This document shows, piece by piece, positions 25,699 through 33,115 of a stretch of 42,697 nt of DNA. The notes under the pieces were generated by a model, which was not told the origin of the DNA, did no database searches, and saw only the letters and a program-made list of their open reading frames with translations. Numbering within the stretch: position 1 is the stretch's first letter; every line of letters starts with the position of its first letter. The DNA is from Burkholderiales bacterium. GTDB taxonomy: Bacteria; Pseudomonadota; Gammaproteobacteria; Burkholderiales; JAEUOS01. The position numbers and the translations under genes are program-made. Location: contig CANJDH010000036.1 in the NCBI GenBank assembly GCA_947473125.1, positions 1 to 42,697 of the forward strand. The letters run 5' to 3'.

Positions 25699-26271
25699 TC
25701 AAAAGGAGGATCCCGGCTGCGCCAGAAACACAAGTTCCAATGCCGTCGATTCACGCCCGAGCATGGCATTTCGATGCGGGAAGCGTCCGAAGCGGCGAAT
25801 CACCTCGCGGTGTTTTTCAGCCCAGCCCAGCAGGGCCTCCATGCCCGGTTCCTGCGCCAACAATGCAAACAGGCGCACCGCCTCGTCCTGATCGGCAAGA
25901 CTTTCGCTGTGCTCGAACGGCAGGTAGACGAAGCTGCGCATCACCGGAAGCAAGGTTGCATCCAGACCTTGTGTAACCAGTTGTCTGGCAAGACGCAACG
26001 CCTCGGCATCGGAAGTGAACGACGCCGGTTGTCCGCGAAACATGTTGCGCGAAAATTGATCAAGCACGAGGATCAGTGCCAGTCGGGATTCGGTGCCATG
26101 GTGCCAGTCGGCCAGACGGCCCGCGCAGGCATGGACATGCACTTCCAGAAATTGACGGCGTATTTCGGCGTCAAACGAAGGGTCCTTTTTGAACCAGACC
26201 GCACGGTTTTTCCCGTACTCCGGGGACCCGGGCTGGCCAAACCAGAATTCGAGAATCGCGGCAGGCGTCAC
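25699..26271 (-). CDS. DUF924-family protein
   Basis: 190 residues from a GTG at 26271, giving the usual family opening (M)TPAAILEFWFG. An ATG at 26307 (MDSTQF) is possible but would leave one base to the divergent SDR start. Family features: EFWFG, an aromatic-rich YGKNRAVWFKKDPSFD, LILVLDQFSRNMFRG and FVYLPFEHSE, all typical of DUF924, an alpha-helical protein of unknown activity. No signal peptide. First gene of the dapA-bamC operon. The frame stays open far upstream, antisense to the SDR gene, but that part is not coding. Confidence 0.83.
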   Translation of the reverse strand: MTPAAILEFWFGQPGSPEYGKNRAVWFKKDPSFDAEIRRQFLEVHVHACAGRLADWHHGTESRLALILVLDQFSRNMFRGQPASFTSDAEALRLARQLVTQGLDATLLPVMRSFVYLPFEHSESLADQDEAVRLFALLAQEPGMEALLGWAEKHREVIRRFGRFPHRNAMLGRESTALELVFLAQPGSSF

Positions 26272-26308
26272 GTTACAATCGATCCAACAAAATTGCGTTG
26301 AGTCCATT

Positions 26309-27076
26309 ATGCCTTCTCCCTTGTTTGACCTGACCGGCAAGACGGCCTTGATCACTGGCAGCACCAAAGGCATCGGCAAGGCAATCGCCCTGCACCTGGC
26401 GCAGGCCGGCGCGAGGGTGGTGATTTCCAGTCGCAAGGCGGATGCCTGCGCTGCGGTCAAGCAGGAATTCGACGCCCTGGGCCTCGAGGCGATCGCCATC
26501 CCCTGCAATGTCGCGCGCCCCGACGAAGTCGACGCGCTGGTCGCGAAGACCATGGCCACCTTCGGCCGCATCGACATCCTGGTGTGCAATGCGGCCACCA
26601 ATCCGGTATACGGGCCTACCGCGAGCGCATCGCCGGAGGCGTTCGACAAAATCATCGGCACCAACGTCAAGAGCGTGTGGAGCCTGTGCAACCAGGTGAT
26701 CCCGCAAATGGCGGCGCGGCGTGACGGCGCCGTGATACTGGTGTCGTCGATCGCCGGGCAGAAGGGCAATGCCGTGATCGGCCTGTACGGCGTATCGAAA
26801 GCGGCCGACTCTGCACTGGTGCGCAACCTCGCGGTGGAATGGGGTCCCTCGAACATTCGGGTCAATGCCATCGCCCCGGGGCTGGTCCGCACCGACTTCG
26901 CCAAGGCCCTCTGGGAAGACGATAAGCTACGCCGGCAGCGCGAGGAGCTGACGCCGCTGCGGCGACTCGGCGAGCCGGATGACATCGCGGGTCTCGCGGT
27001 TCTGCTCGCCGGCCCAGGCGGCGCCTTCATCACCGGCCAAACGTTCGTCGCAGATGGCGGCGTCACGATTGCGTAG
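26309..27076 (+). CDS. Short-chain dehydrogenase/reductase
   Basis: 255 residues, cytoplasmic NAD(P)-dependent oxidoreductase. Start at ATG 26309. Motifs: cofactor loop TGSTKGIG, NAA at the strand-4 end (CNAATNP), the catalytic Ser in VSSIAG, YGVSK with the catalytic Tyr and Lys, and the terminal GQTFVADGG. Classical SDR, similar to FabG and short acyl or polyol dehydrogenases; the substrate cannot be named. Divergent from the DUF924 operon with a very short gap, so its promoter must lie inside or against the start of that gene (possible -10 TACAAT at 26274-26279). Confidence 0.9.
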   Translation: MPSPLFDLTGKTALITGSTKGIGKAIALHLAQAGARVVISSRKADACAAVKQEFDALGLEAIAIPCNVARPDEVDALVAKTMATFGRIDILVCNAATNPVYGPTASASPEAFDKIIGTNVKSVWSLCNQVIPQMAARRDGAVILVSSIAGQKGNAVIGLYGVSKAADSALVRNLAVEWGPSNIRVNAIAPGLVRTDFAKALWEDDKLRRQREELTPLRRLGEPDDIAGLAVLLAGPGGAFITGQTFVADGGVTIA

Positions 27077-27106
27077 CCGGGAGCCGTCGTTGAAGAACCG
27101 GGCCAA

Positions 27107-28714
27107 GTGGTAAACATCCCGCTCGTCATCGCGGCGTCACTGGCCTGCGCATTGGCGGTATTGCTGGTGCGCGCCGTGCTGAAGTTGCGGCGACTGGAAG
27201 CGCCAATGCAATTTTCCCGCGCTCTGACAAGGGCCGGCTGGGGTGAGTTGCCCCAGTCATGGATGTCGACGCTCACTGAAATCACCATTTCGGCGCATGA
27301 CATGTTTTGGGAAACCAATCAACAACACGGCTACACAAGTTTTTACAAACGTGACAACGCTTTTGGCGGATTCGACCTCTCTGACCTGATTGGCAAGGCG
27401 CCCTGGGACTTGCCTTCGCTTGGCGTTACGACTGCGCAGTGGGACGGCTTGAAGGCGAGCATGAACGCGCGGGGACCGTTTCACAATTTCATTGTCGGCC
27501 GTGTCGATTCGGTCGGCAAGGTGCGTTTCGGCAGCGTCAGCGGGGCACCGGTCTTTGATGCGCGCGGCACCTTTGTCGGCTATCGCGGCGCCAGCCGCGA
27601 CGTGACAGCTTTGCGACAGGCACAGGTGCAGTTGCAGATCCAGAACGACATCACGCGCATACTGGCGGGCAGCCATCGATTGTCCGAAGCGCTGCCAGCG
27701 TTGATCGAGTCAGTGTGCAGACCCCTCGAATGGACCTACGGCGCGCGCTGGATGTATGACGCCCGGGACCAAACGTTCGTATGCGGGGAAATCTGGGCGC
27801 TGTCCGGAGCCCAGCCCCTGGTAGAGGTTTCCAAGAAAAAACGCATCGCAACCGACAGCGGCGATCTGCTCGCGCGCGCCTGGTCGAGCAAGGCACTTCA
27901 GTGGGTTGAAAACATCGGGAGCGAACCGGAATCCGCACGTCGTATCGCCGCCACCGCGGCACGCCAGCAGGCAGCGTTCGCTCTGCCGATCACGGTGCAG
28001 GGGGAGGTGGTGTTCCTGCTCGAGTTTTTCGGGCCGAGGGTACAGCAGCGTGATGATTTCATCGATGCCGTCGGCGATGCCTTGAATCACCACCTGGCGC
28101 TGTTCTGGCTGCGCCGGGAAGCCGAGGCGCGCCTCACCTATGCCGCGACCCACGATGCGTTGACGGGGCTGCGCAACCGCCTTGCATTCCAGACCGAACT
28201 CGACAAGGCGATCTCGCGCGCCGAGCGCAACGGCTGGCGCGCGGCGCTGCTATTCATCGATCTGAATGGGTTCAAGCAAGTCAATGACAGCTTTGGCCAT
28301 GCCGTCGGCGATGCGGTGCTGGCGGAGTCCGCGCGGCGCTTCAGGACGGCGCTTCGCGCCAGCGACACCATTTCTCGTCTCGGCGGTGACGAGTTTGTGG
28401 TGCTGCTTGAACAAGCCGGTGATGATGGTGCAATTGCCGACGTTGCCAACAAGCTCGCGCGAACCCTCAACAATCCCTTTCCCGGAGTCGAGGACAATGT
28501 GCGAGTCGGCGCCAGCGTCGGCATCGCCATTTACCCGGTCGACGCGCGCGACCCGGCGCTGCTGTTGCAGTGCGCCGACAGTGCCATGTACAAGGCCAAG
28601 GAGGCTGAAGAATCCTCGATAGCCTTCTATCGCCCACCGGCAGCCCAGCGACCGGTGCTCGATCGCAGCGTGGCACCGCCCCCGCCGTCTGCACAAAGCA
28701 AAGCCTCAGACTGA
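27107..28714 (+). CDS. Membrane-anchored diguanylate cyclase (PAS-GAF-GGDEF)
   Basis: Makes cyclic di-GMP from two GTP. 535 residues from a GTG at 27107. One N-terminal transmembrane helix (about 4-24), a PAS-like domain (about 60-168, ending GYRGASRDVTALR), a GAF-like domain (about 180-335) and a GGDEF domain. The active site GGDEF (426-430) is intact, and RASD (417-420), exactly five residues before it, is a complete inhibitory I-site, so product feedback is expected. No EAL domain. It begins 30 bases after the SDR stop. The ligand sensed by PAS or GAF is unknown; the anchor is a single helix, so sensing is probably cytoplasmic. Confidence 0.92.
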   Translation: MVNIPLVIAASLACALAVLLVRAVLKLRRLEAPMQFSRALTRAGWGELPQSWMSTLTEITISAHDMFWETNQQHGYTSFYKRDNAFGGFDLSDLIGKAPWDLPSLGVTTAQWDGLKASMNARGPFHNFIVGRVDSVGKVRFGSVSGAPVFDARGTFVGYRGASRDVTALRQAQVQLQIQNDITRILAGSHRLSEALPALIESVCRPLEWTYGARWMYDARDQTFVCGEIWALSGAQPLVEVSKKKRIATDSGDLLARAWSSKALQWVENIGSEPESARRIAATAARQQAAFALPITVQGEVVFLLEFFGPRVQQRDDFIDAVGDALNHHLALFWLRREAEARLTYAATHDALTGLRNRLAFQTELDKAISRAERNGWRAALLFIDLNGFKQVNDSFGHAVGDAVLAESARRFRTALRASDTISRLGGDEFVVLLEQAGDDGAIADVANKLARTLNNPFPGVEDNVRVGASVGIAIYPVDARDPALLLQCADSAMYKAKEAEESSIAFYRPPAAQRPVLDRSVAPPPPSAQSKASD

Positions 28715-28716
28715 CC

Positions 28717-29340
28717 CTAACGGTCAATCACTGTCGTGCCGATCATGGCGTCGCGAGAAACACGCGACGCGAGTTGCGCTTCATTCATGCCGTCGGTATC
28801 CGTCGGTCGCATCGGCAGCACGAGGTAGCGCATGTCGGCTGTCGAATCGTGCACCCGAATCGAAACTGCGTCAGGCAGCCTCGTGCCGAACTCTTCGAGC
28901 ACTCGGCGCGGCTCCCGTACCACGCGCGAGCGATATTCCCGGCTCTTGTACCAATCCGGCGGCAACCCGAGCAGCATGCGCGGATAGCACGAGCAAAGCG
29001 TGCAGACAATGACGTTGTGCGTCTGCGGCGTATTTTCGACAACCACCAGCTTCAGGGGCCCAAGCTCCAGGCCCAACTCTTCACAGGCAGCAGCGCCGTT
29101 GGCCAGCAAGCGCTCACGGTAAGCAGCGTCAGTCCAGGCGCGTGCCACGACGCGGGCACCGCGCGCCGGGGTGCGCGCATCCATTGCCTCGATCTGGGCG
29201 CGCACGTCCGCGAGCGAGAACACGTTTTTCTCAACCAGCAATTCACGCACCGCGATTTCCATGGTGCGGTAGTACGAGATCGATGCTTCGTCGTCACGGA
29301 AATGCGTGTGGTCGTGGGGGGCTCCGGGCGGCGCGTTCAT
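28717..29340 (-). CDS. Nitrile hydratase alpha / thiocyanate hydrolase gamma-like subunit
   Basis: 207 residues from ATG 29340. The metal-binding motif VC113-T-L-C116-S117-C118 is complete; Thr after the first Cys is the signature of the cobalt type (Fe enzymes have Ser). In the family, two of these Cys are oxidised to sulfinic and sulfenic acid. The flanking GLPPDWYKSREYRSRVVREPRRVLEEFG matches the family closely, although the usual Trp after CYP is Arg here. The start overlaps the preceding gene by four bases (ATGA). Expected reaction is hydration of a nitrile to an amide or of thiocyanate to carbonyl sulfide and ammonia. No activator or maturation gene (P44k/NhlE-type) is evident in the window. 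Confidence 0.88.
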   Translation of the reverse strand: MNAPPGAPHDHTHFRDDEASISYYRTMEIAVRELLVEKNVFSLADVRAQIEAMDARTPARGARVVARAWTDAAYRERLLANGAAACEELGLELGPLKLVVVENTPQTHNVIVCTLCSCYPRMLLGLPPDWYKSREYRSRVVREPRRVLEEFGTRLPDAVSIRVHDSTADMRYLVLPMRPTDTDGMNEAQLASRVSRDAMIGTTVIDR

Positions 29341-29678
29341 GCGGCCTCCATGGGTTCGAGCCAGTGCTGGAAGATTTCGATCTCGACAACGTCGCCATGC
29401 GGCGCGTTGAGGCCAGGCCACAGGTCGCGTGAAGTGAAGCGCACCCGGTACAGCGGCTGCGCCGGCAGGCCGCTGCGGTTGTAGGCCAACTCCTCCGGGT
29501 TTGGAAAGGCACCGCACAGACGCTCGATAACGCCAACCTTGCCGCGGCAATAAAACGGCGTGCGCACATGGCCGGGGGGAAACGCGACGCGCACGCGCAC
29601 CGCATCGCCATCATGGAAGCACGCCTCAACGTGCGGCGCCCCGCGCGGCTCGATGCCGTACATGCCGATCGCCTGCAT
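29337..29678 (-). CDS. Nitrile hydratase beta C-half / thiocyanate hydrolase alpha-like subunit
   Basis: 113 residues from ATG 29678, which shares one base with the preceding stop (TGATG). The sequence corresponds to the SH3-like barrel that forms the C-terminal half of nitrile hydratase beta: GDAVRVRVAFPPGHVRTPFYCRGKVGVIER, then the RVRFTSRDLWPG segment and a DVVEIEIFQHWLEP end. In thiocyanate hydrolase this half is a separate alpha chain. It ends overlapping the metal subunit gene. Alone it has no catalytic residues; it helps to form the active-site cleft with the metal subunit. Confidence 0.83.
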   Translation of the reverse strand: MQAIGMYGIEPRGAPHVEACFHDGDAVRVRVAFPPGHVRTPFYCRGKVGVIERLCGAFPNPEELAYNRSGLPAQPLYRVRFTSRDLWPGLNAPHGDVVEIEIFQHWLEPMEAA

Positions 29679-30010
29679 CAACCTGCCCCCTCATCGGGCA
29701 ACGCGCCGCGCGCCTTGACTTCTTCCATGCGCCGGCCCAGTTCGTCGAGCGTGATCACACCGCGCTGCACCAGCGTCTGGCAGATTGCGTGCATCCAGCG
29801 TTCGTAATAAGTCATGCGCTCGTAGGCGGACGGACCCAGGGTTTCGATGTTGCGGCGCAGTTCGTCGACCTTGAGCAGTTGCCGGTCCTTGTTCGACAGC
29901 AGCATCATCAACGCGTCAACCCGCTTCTCCCAGGGCTCGTAGGTATGTTCGCGCGGCACGATGCGGCCTGCAGTCAGGCCACCCATGTCGTGATTTGCCT
30001 GCAGCTTCAT
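29678..30010 (-). CDS. Nitrile hydratase beta N-half / thiocyanate hydrolase beta-like subunit
   Basis: 110 residues from ATG 30010. Matches the helical N-terminal half of nitrile hydratase beta: NHDMGGLTAGRI, EPWEKRVDALMMLLSN, DELRRNIETLGPSAYERMTYYERWM and LVQRGVITLDELGRRM. In two-subunit nitrile hydratases this is fused to the SH3-like half; here it is separate, as ScnB is in thiocyanate hydrolase. The segment that reads I-E-R-M in typical nitrile hydratases reads I-E-T-L here, so an active-site Arg may be missing or shifted. It is the first of three overlapping genes and has its own candidate promoter. Confidence 0.83.
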   Translation of the reverse strand: MKLQANHDMGGLTAGRIVPREHTYEPWEKRVDALMMLLSNKDRQLLKVDELRRNIETLGPSAYERMTYYERWMHAICQTLVQRGVITLDELGRRMEEVKARGALPDEGAG

Positions 30011-30037
30011 GGCACGTCACCCGAATGGAATGGCCCT

Positions 30038-30067
30038 ATATTAGCTTGGCACTGCACCCCGATTCAA
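30038..30067 (-). promoter_or_regulatory. Candidate promoter of the nitrile hydratase-like operon
   Basis: On the minus strand TTGAAT (30067-30062), an 18-base spacer and TAATAT (30043-30038) lie 27 bases before the first structural gene. It is a moderate sigma-70 match. It would let the three subunits be expressed apart from the small membrane protein gene upstream. Confidence 0.4.
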
Positions 30068-30216
30068 TGCCGCCGTCGCACATGCTGCGGGCGCGGCTGG
30101 TGAGGCGCTTGGGGCCAGGGGCTGAAGGCCGATGCGGTTCGCATCCAGCCGGGCGTAATGTCTCGCCCGCATCGCTCCAACCACCAGCCCGAAGCGCCCT
30201 CCAGGGCGCCAGCTGC

Positions 30217-30390
30217 TCAGGCGCCGGCCAGCGCCAGCATCACCACCAGCGCGCCTGACGCCAGGGCGGTGCCGACGCCAGCCGCAGCGGCAACGCCGAG
30301 CGCCTGCATCAGGTCGGTGGCAGGACGCATCTCGTCCAGAGGGTGGGTCGGGCGGGGCAGGTCTGCAGCAGACATTCTGTCGCGGGGCAC
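30217..30390 (-). CDS. 57-residue small membrane protein
   Basis: A short gene found by reading the minus strand. AAGGAG stands 6 bases before a GTG at 30390; an in-frame ATG follows five codons later (30375). The protein has a charged N-terminal part (PRDRMSAADLPRP, LDEMRP) and one long hydrophobic helix rich in Ala, Gly and Val (from about residue 29 to the end, ALVVMLALAGA). There is no His cluster as in CbtB cobalt-uptake proteins and no cleavable signal. It lies 206 bases upstream of the nitrile hydratase-like genes, in the same direction. I do not recognise it; a membrane partner or small regulator is possible. Downstream a hairpin (30194-30209) has no T-tract. Confidence 0.65.
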   Translation of the reverse strand: MPRDRMSAADLPRPTHPLDEMRPATDLMQALGVAAAAGVGTALASGALVVMLALAGA

Positions 30391-30411
30391 GGCGTTCTCC
30401 TTGAAATCGTT

Positions 30412-30429
30412 GCGATCACGATTGATCGC
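30412..30429. promoter_or_regulatory. Perfect dyad upstream of the small membrane protein gene
   Basis: GCGATC-acgatt-GATCGC, an 18-base perfect dyad, centred 30 bases before the GTG start of the small protein and just upstream of its Shine-Dalgarno site. This is a fitting place for a dimeric repressor, and it lies in the divergent region shared with the response-regulator gene. A leader hairpin is the alternative. Confidence 0.5.
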
Positions 30430-30602
30430 GATGACAGCATCCTGAATCGGGAGCAGGACTGCGGGATTGCAGGTTTGCGGTTGAACCAGCGATCAAATCT
30501 GTCCGAAAAATGAATTTGGACTCGGACTGGTTTCACGCGGTGTCGGGTCGGCTATATTCCGCTCCATCGACATTCCGCCCGATATCCACACAGGAACCCA
30601 CC

Positions 30603-31292
30603 ATGGCCAAGCGCATTGCCCTGATCGAAGACGACGCTGCGATCCGCGCCAACTACGCCGATGCGATCAAGAAGCACGGTTACGACGTGGCCACCTACGC
30701 CGCACGCCCGGAAGCCTCCGCCGCCTTCAAGTTGCGATTGCCCGAGCTCGCCATCATCGACATTGGCTTGGGGCAGGAGCCCGACGGCGGCTTCACCCTG
30801 TGTCGCGAACTGCGTGCCCAATCGTCGACGCTGCCGATCATTTTTTTGACCGCGCGTGATTCCGATTTTGACGCGGTGTCGGGCCTGCGCCTCGGTGCCG
30901 ACGACTACCTGACCAAGGACGTGTCGCTGCCGCACCTGATGGCGCGCATCTCGGCGTTGTTCCGCCGCGCCGACCTGGCCAACGAACCGAAATCGCAGGA
31001 AGAGATCCTCGATCGCGGGCCGCTGCGCCTCGACCTCAAGCGCTTTCTGGCAACCTGGAACGAGCGCGAAATCGACCTGACCCTGACCGAATTCTGGATG
31101 GTGCATTCGATGGCCAAGTTTCCCGGCCACGTCAAGAACCGCGACCAGTTGATGGGCGAAGCCAAGATCGTGGTTGACGACGGCACCATCACCTCGCACA
31201 TCAAGCGCATCCGCAAGAAATTCGTCGCCGCCGACGCCGGCTTCGACGGCATCGACACGGTTTACGGCATGGGCTACCGCTGGCGGGCCTGA
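30603..31292 (+). CDS. OmpR-family response regulator, PdsR-like
   Basis: 229 residues from ATG 30603 (AGGA 7 bases upstream; the longer frame has no support). Receiver domain: acidic pair ED10-D11, phospho-acceptor D53 (IIDIGLG), T83 and K105 (DDYLTKD). DNA-binding winged helix: LTLTEFWMVHSMAKFPGHVKNRDQLM, TITSHIKRIRKKF, DTVYGMGYRW. The GFTLCRELRAQSSTLPIIFLTARDSDFD and LTEFWMVH patterns recall PdsR, the regulator of proteobacterial dedicated sortase systems (from memory of that family). No sortase or LPXTG protein is in the window. The partner kinase follows 45 bases downstream. Confidence 0.9.
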   Translation: MAKRIALIEDDAAIRANYADAIKKHGYDVATYAARPEASAAFKLRLPELAIIDIGLGQEPDGGFTLCRELRAQSSTLPIIFLTARDSDFDAVSGLRLGADDYLTKDVSLPHLMARISALFRRADLANEPKSQEEILDRGPLRLDLKRFLATWNEREIDLTLTEFWMVHSMAKFPGHVKNRDQLMGEAKIVVDDGTITSHIKRIRKKFVAADAGFDGIDTVYGMGYRWRA

Positions 31293-31337
31293 GCCTGCCG
31301 GCGAGTCTCGCAGCGCCGGATCGGCTACGCTTCGCAC

Positions 31338-33092
31338 ATGCCGCGCATCGGGCTTAGAGCCAAACTGTTTCTCGTCACCCTCAGCCTCGCCGCGATTCCG
31401 TTGGTGGGGGTCGGCTACGTGCGCGAGATGGAGTCGCTGCTGGTGGACCAGCAGGAGCAGAACCTGCTGGCCGCGGCCCGCGCGATCGCCACTGCGCTCA
31501 ATGATCGCCCCGCCCTGCTCCGCCTCAAGCCCCAGGACCCGGCCCTCAAGCGCGACAAGGAAGCGGCAATCGCCGCGATGCTCGGCGACGGCAGCGCGGC
31601 TTCGTCCGGTGCGCAAACTGTGGCGCAGGTAATCGCCACCGAAGACACCGCCGAGCCGCGCGCGATGAGCGACGACGTCGAAGCGATCGTCGCATCGCTG
31701 CACCGTAACCGCACGCGCGTTTGGGTGATCGACAAGCGTTTCCAGTTGCTGGCGCTTTCCGGAACACTGAAGGGCCCTGAAACCATTGGTGGAAGCGATT
31801 CTTCAGAGGCAGCGCCATCAAGACCGTTGGTGGACAACGCTTCTGGCGCATTGACCTGGTGGGAAAAACTGGAAGCGACCCTGTTGCGCCCGCTCTACGC
31901 ACGTCTCCTCACCCGGCCCACCGAAAATTTCGACGACTCGCTGCCCGAGGACGCCATCGTCAGTGGCAGCGAGGTTACGCGCGCCCTCGCCGGCGACGGC
32001 GCGACGCGCTGGCGCTCCACCCCGGATAATCGCGCGCGCGTGCTCTCCGCCGCGCATCCGGTGTGGGCCGGTAACGAGGTGGTGGCCGTAGTGGTGGTCG
32101 AGGAGACCGGCAATGCAATCGCCTCGTTCACTTCGCGCGCCCTCGAAAAACTGCTCACCGCCACCCTTGCCGCATTCGTACTCGTTGCAGGCGTGGTGCT
32201 GCTGTTCGCCTCGCACCTGGCGCACCGCGTGCGGCGCCTGCGCGACGAAGCGGAGTCTGCCGTGGATGCGCATGGCCGGGTGCGCCACCTGAGGACCGGT
32301 TCAGACGCCGGCGACGAGATCGGCGACCTGTCGCGCAGCTTCAGCAGCCTGCTCGAACGCCTGGCGCAGTACCACGACTACCTCGAACATCTCGGTGCGC
32401 GCATCACCCACGAGTTCCGCACCCCGGTCACTGTGGTGCGTTCGTCGCTCGACAACCTCGCAATGCAGCCGCTGCTGCCCGAGGCGCGCGCCTACATAGA
32501 GCGCGCCGACGCGGGGCTGAAACGCCTCAACCAATTGATTACGCGCCTTGGAGAGGCGCGCCGCATCGAATCCGCGATCGCCGACACGCCGCATGAGTGG
32601 TACGACCCCTGCGCAGTGGTGCGCGGCTGCGTCGAAGGCTATCGCGTGGCCTATCCGCATCACATGTTCGAGTTGCAGTTTCCAGACCAAGCACTGCAGA
32701 TCCGCGGCGCACCCGACCTGCTCGCACAGGCGCTCGACAAGCTCGCCGCGAACGCGACCGGGTTCGCCGCGGTGGGCACGCCGATCCTGTTCTGCATCAC
32801 GCTCCAGGGTGGTGATGTCGTGATCGAGGTCGGCAACACCGGGCCGCCGCTGCCCGACCTGCCGGCGGGGTCCTCCGCCGACTACCTGTTCAATTCCATG
32901 GTCTCGATCAGGGCTGAACCAGCAATGACGCCAGGCCCGGATGCCGATCCGGCGCACAACGCCCACCTCGGACTGGGACTGTTCATCGTCCGGCTGGTGG
33001 CACAGTTTCACGGCGGGACCGTCACCGCCCGCAACCGCGAAGATCAGGCCGGTGTCGTGTTCTCGATGCGCACTCCGGTAAAGTCCGCCTGA
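31338..33092 (+). CDS. Sensor histidine kinase, PdsS-like
   Basis: 584 residues. TM1 about 8-28, a periplasmic domain of about 240 residues, TM2 about 271-292, HAMP (about 293-345), a dimerisation/phospho-acceptor domain with H358 in [15 protein letters not shown], and a HATPase with a degenerate N-box ([11 protein letters not shown]) and [16 protein letters not shown]. The opening GLRAKLFLV...[28 protein letters not shown] resembles PdsS, the kinase of proteobacterial dedicated sortase systems. Pairs with the upstream response regulator. The periplasmic domain should sense an envelope signal; its identity is unknown. The ABC exporter gene starts 23 bases on and may be in the same transcript. 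Confidence 0.9.
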   Translation: MPRIGLRAKLFLVTLSLAAIPLVGVGYVREMESLLVDQQEQNLLAAARAIATALNDRPALLRLKPQDPALKRDKEAAIAAMLGDGSAASSGAQTVAQVIATEDTAEPRAMSDDVEAIVASLHRNRTRVWVIDKRFQLLALSGTLKGPETIGGSDSSEAAPSRPLVDNASGALTWWEKLEATLLRPLYARLLTRPTENFDDSLPEDAIVSGSEVTRALAGDGATRWRSTPDNRARVLSAAHPVWAGNEVVAVVVVEETGNAIASFTSRALEKLLTATLAAFVLVAGVVLLFASHLAHRVRRLRDEAESAVDAHGRVRHLRTGSDAGDEIGDLSRSFSSLLERLAQYHDYLEHLGARITHEFRTPVTVVRSSLDNLAMQPLLPEARAYIERADAGLKRLNQLITRLGEARRIESAIADTPHEWYDPCAVVRGCVEGYRVAYPHHMFELQFPDQALQIRGAPDLLAQALDKLAANATGFAAVGTPILFCITLQGGDVVIEVGNTGPPLPDLPAGSSADYLFNSMVSIRAEPAMTPGPDADPAHNAHLGLGLFIVRLVAQFHGGTVTARNREDQAGVVFSMRTPVKSA

Positions 33093-33115
33093 CCTCCTCA
33101 CCGCATCGGTTTCCC

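Noticed and set aside
26308..27318. N-terminal 340 residues of a 539-residue minus-strand frame ending in the DUF924 gene
   Set aside because: This part is antisense to the SDR gene and has biased composition; the DUF924 domain begins only at 26271 or 26307.
30194..30209. Hairpin GCGCCC-tcca-GGGCGC as terminator of the small membrane protein gene
   Set aside because: Six-bp stem without T-tract on the minus strand; could at most slow transcription, so not listed as a terminator.
30217..30390. Small membrane protein as CbtB cobalt transporter subunit
   Set aside because: Similar size, but it lacks the His-containing motif expected of CbtB and no CbtA-like gene follows.
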